The notes under the pieces: model-generated
What the model was told of the DNA's origin: nothing
What the model saw: only the letters and a program-made list of their open reading frames with translations
Databases searched by the model: none
Shown here: positions 13,705 through 14,425 of the stretch, one piece after another
Layout of the letters: the number at the start of each line of letters is the position of its first letter
Numbering within the stretch: position 1 is the stretch's first letter
Assembly: GCA_022866645.1 (NCBI GenBank)
Contig: JALHUQ010000235.1
Span: forward strand, 1 to 14,425
DNA length: 14,425 nucleotides
Origin: Woeseiaceae bacterium
GTDB lineage: Bacteria; Pseudomonadota; Gammaproteobacteria; Steroidobacterales; Woeseiaceae
Direction: 5' to 3'
Translations under genes and position numbers: made by a program

Positions 13705-13751
13705 GATAAAATATCAATCGGCTGGTTAGATAGCAATTTAGTTGTTATATC
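13705..13751. promoter_or_regulatory. Divergent promoter/operator region of XRE-cupin and VOC genes
   Basis: On the minus strand TTGCTA (13736-13731) and TATTTT (13713-13708) are 17 nt apart and drive the XRE gene. GATAAAATATC (13705-13715) is an 11-bp palindrome covering that -10. A second pair of half-sites, GATA (13729-13732) and TATC (13748-13751), brackets the -35. TTATAT at 13745-13750 could be the -10 of the VOC gene. The half-sites are candidate binding sites for the XRE protein. Confidence 0.5.
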
Positions 13752-13793
13752 GTCGGGCAAGAAACAAACTGGCGAAAAGCAAAGGAGAACATC

Positions 13794-14225
13794 ATGACAA
13801 CTCGAATGGAACACGCGAACCTTCACGTTCGCCACTTTGATGACGCCGTTCGCTTCTTGCAGACGGCATTCCCGGAATTCAGGGTACGCAGTGAAAGTGT
13901 CAGAGACGGCTTACGTTGGATGCACATCGGTACCGACGATACCTATATTGCGCTCAACGAAGCCAGCCAGACATCGGCTGACACCAGATTGCCGTATGAC
14001 GGGCAGCCAGGGTTCAATCATCTCGGCTACGAGGTCGACGACGTCGACGCACTGCAATTACGCTTGGCCGCGGCCGGATTCAGGGATTCAACGTATCCGA
14101 ACAAGCACGCGCACCGCAAGCGAGTCTATTTCAATGACGCGGACGGCAACGATTGGGAGTTCGTGCAGTACTTCTCAGACAAGCCTGAGGAGCGCAATGA
14201 TTACGACTTGCCTGATGAAGCCTGA
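13794..14225 (+). CDS. VOC family protein (glyoxalase/dioxygenase fold)
   Basis: A 143-residue protein with two beta-alpha-beta-beta-beta modules. Candidate metal ligands lie at the usual places: His7 (MEHANLHV), His76 (GFNHLGYEVDD) and Glu122 (GNDWEFVQYF), with the second module's YFNDADGNDWEFVQY signature. The fold includes glyoxalase I, ring-cleavage dioxygenases and resistance proteins; sequence alone does not say which, so no substrate is given. The Shine-Dalgarno AAGGAG (13782-13787) fixes the start. Its divergent position suggests control by the XRE-cupin regulator. Its last 25 bp overlap the 3' end of the convergent GNAT gene. Confidence 0.88.
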   Translation: MTTRMEHANLHVRHFDDAVRFLQTAFPEFRVRSESVRDGLRWMHIGTDDTYIALNEASQTSADTRLPYDGQPGFNHLGYEVDDVDALQLRLAAAGFRDSTYPNKHAHRKRVYFNDADGNDWEFVQYFSDKPEERNDYDLPDEA

Positions 14226-14425
14226 TCTGTTGCCAATCGATAGAGGTACATCTCGGAGCTATTGTAGGCTTCGATTTGTGCCTCGCGTATGAAGCCCAAT
14301 TTATCGAGTACACGAATTGAGCCGATGTTGGGGATATCGACGGTGGCGATAATCTTCAAGTCGGGATGTGCAGCCGTCATGTGCAGGAGGACCGCCTGTG
14401 CCGCCTCAGTGGCGTAGCCTCTTCC
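14201..14425 (-). CDS. GNAT (RimJ/RimL-like) N-acetyltransferase, 3' part only
   Basis: The last 74 codons of a gene entering from the right edge. They read GRGYATEAAQAVLLHM, the acetyl-CoA pyrophosphate-binding loop and helix, then IIATVDIPNIGSIRVLDKLG followed by FIREAQIE, the motif B pattern, and end LYRLATDQASSGKS. This is the Acetyltransf_3 type that acetylates protein N-termini or small amines. The stop at 14201-14203 lies inside the VOC gene, so the two convergent genes overlap by 25 bp. Nothing can be said of the substrate. Confidence 0.85.
   Translation of the reverse strand, partial: GRGYATEAAQAVLLHMTAAHPDLKIIATVDIPNIGSIRVLDKLGFIREAQIEAYNSSEMYLYRLATDQASSGKS

Overview
This window reads as chromosomal backbone of a gammaproteobacterium. 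Three blocks of gene order known from E. coli and Pseudomonas support this: a crp/vfr-type gene beside coq7; rplM-rpsI; and zapA-ssrS(6S RNA)-ygfA facing the divergent ygfB(UPF0149)-pepP-ubiH-ubiI operon. I cannot name the genus. There are no IS elements, prophage genes or CRISPR arrays.

Layout. 1-1173 (minus strand): the 5' part of a cAMP-receptor-protein gene, preceded by coq7. 1262-1978 (+): a DUF481 outer-membrane protein. 2048-3175 (+): a sigma70-type promoter, rplM, rpsI and, only 19 nt further, a tRNA-Gln(CTG) with an intrinsic terminator. 3176-3294: a structured element carrying an exact 19-nt copy of the tRNA 3' end and a copy of its acceptor strand. 3346-4357 (minus): rpiA and a very lysine-rich histone-H1-like gene made of KKKAT repeats. 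4640-6028 (minus): TIGR02449/ZapB-like gene, zapA, 6S RNA and 5-formyltetrahydrofolate cyclo-ligase. 6157-12930 (+): a tight operon of UPF0149, pepP, ubiH, ubiI, a membrane protein with a catalytically dead transglutaminase domain plus a C-terminal multi-span region, and a RimK-like ATP-grasp ligase. 12955-13156: remains of a GNAT acetyltransferase gene. 13153-14425: an XRE-cupin regulator divergent from a VOC (glyoxalase-fold) gene, then the end of a second GNAT gene running off the window.

How the genes fit together. Coq7, UbiH and UbiI would together cover the three O2-dependent ring hydroxylations of ubiquinone synthesis (C6, C1, C5). The dead transglutaminase/7TM protein and the ATP-grasp protein form a two-gene module of unknown substrate placed at the end of the ubi operon. 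The retropepsin-like protease that often accompanies such modules is not visible here.

The observations most worth checking are the tRNA-Gln-derived element between two terminators, the dead-transglutaminase/ATP-grasp pair in a quinone operon, four minus-strand genes whose -10 boxes lie 6-8 nt from the start codon (candidate leaderless mRNAs), and the GNAT pseudogene.
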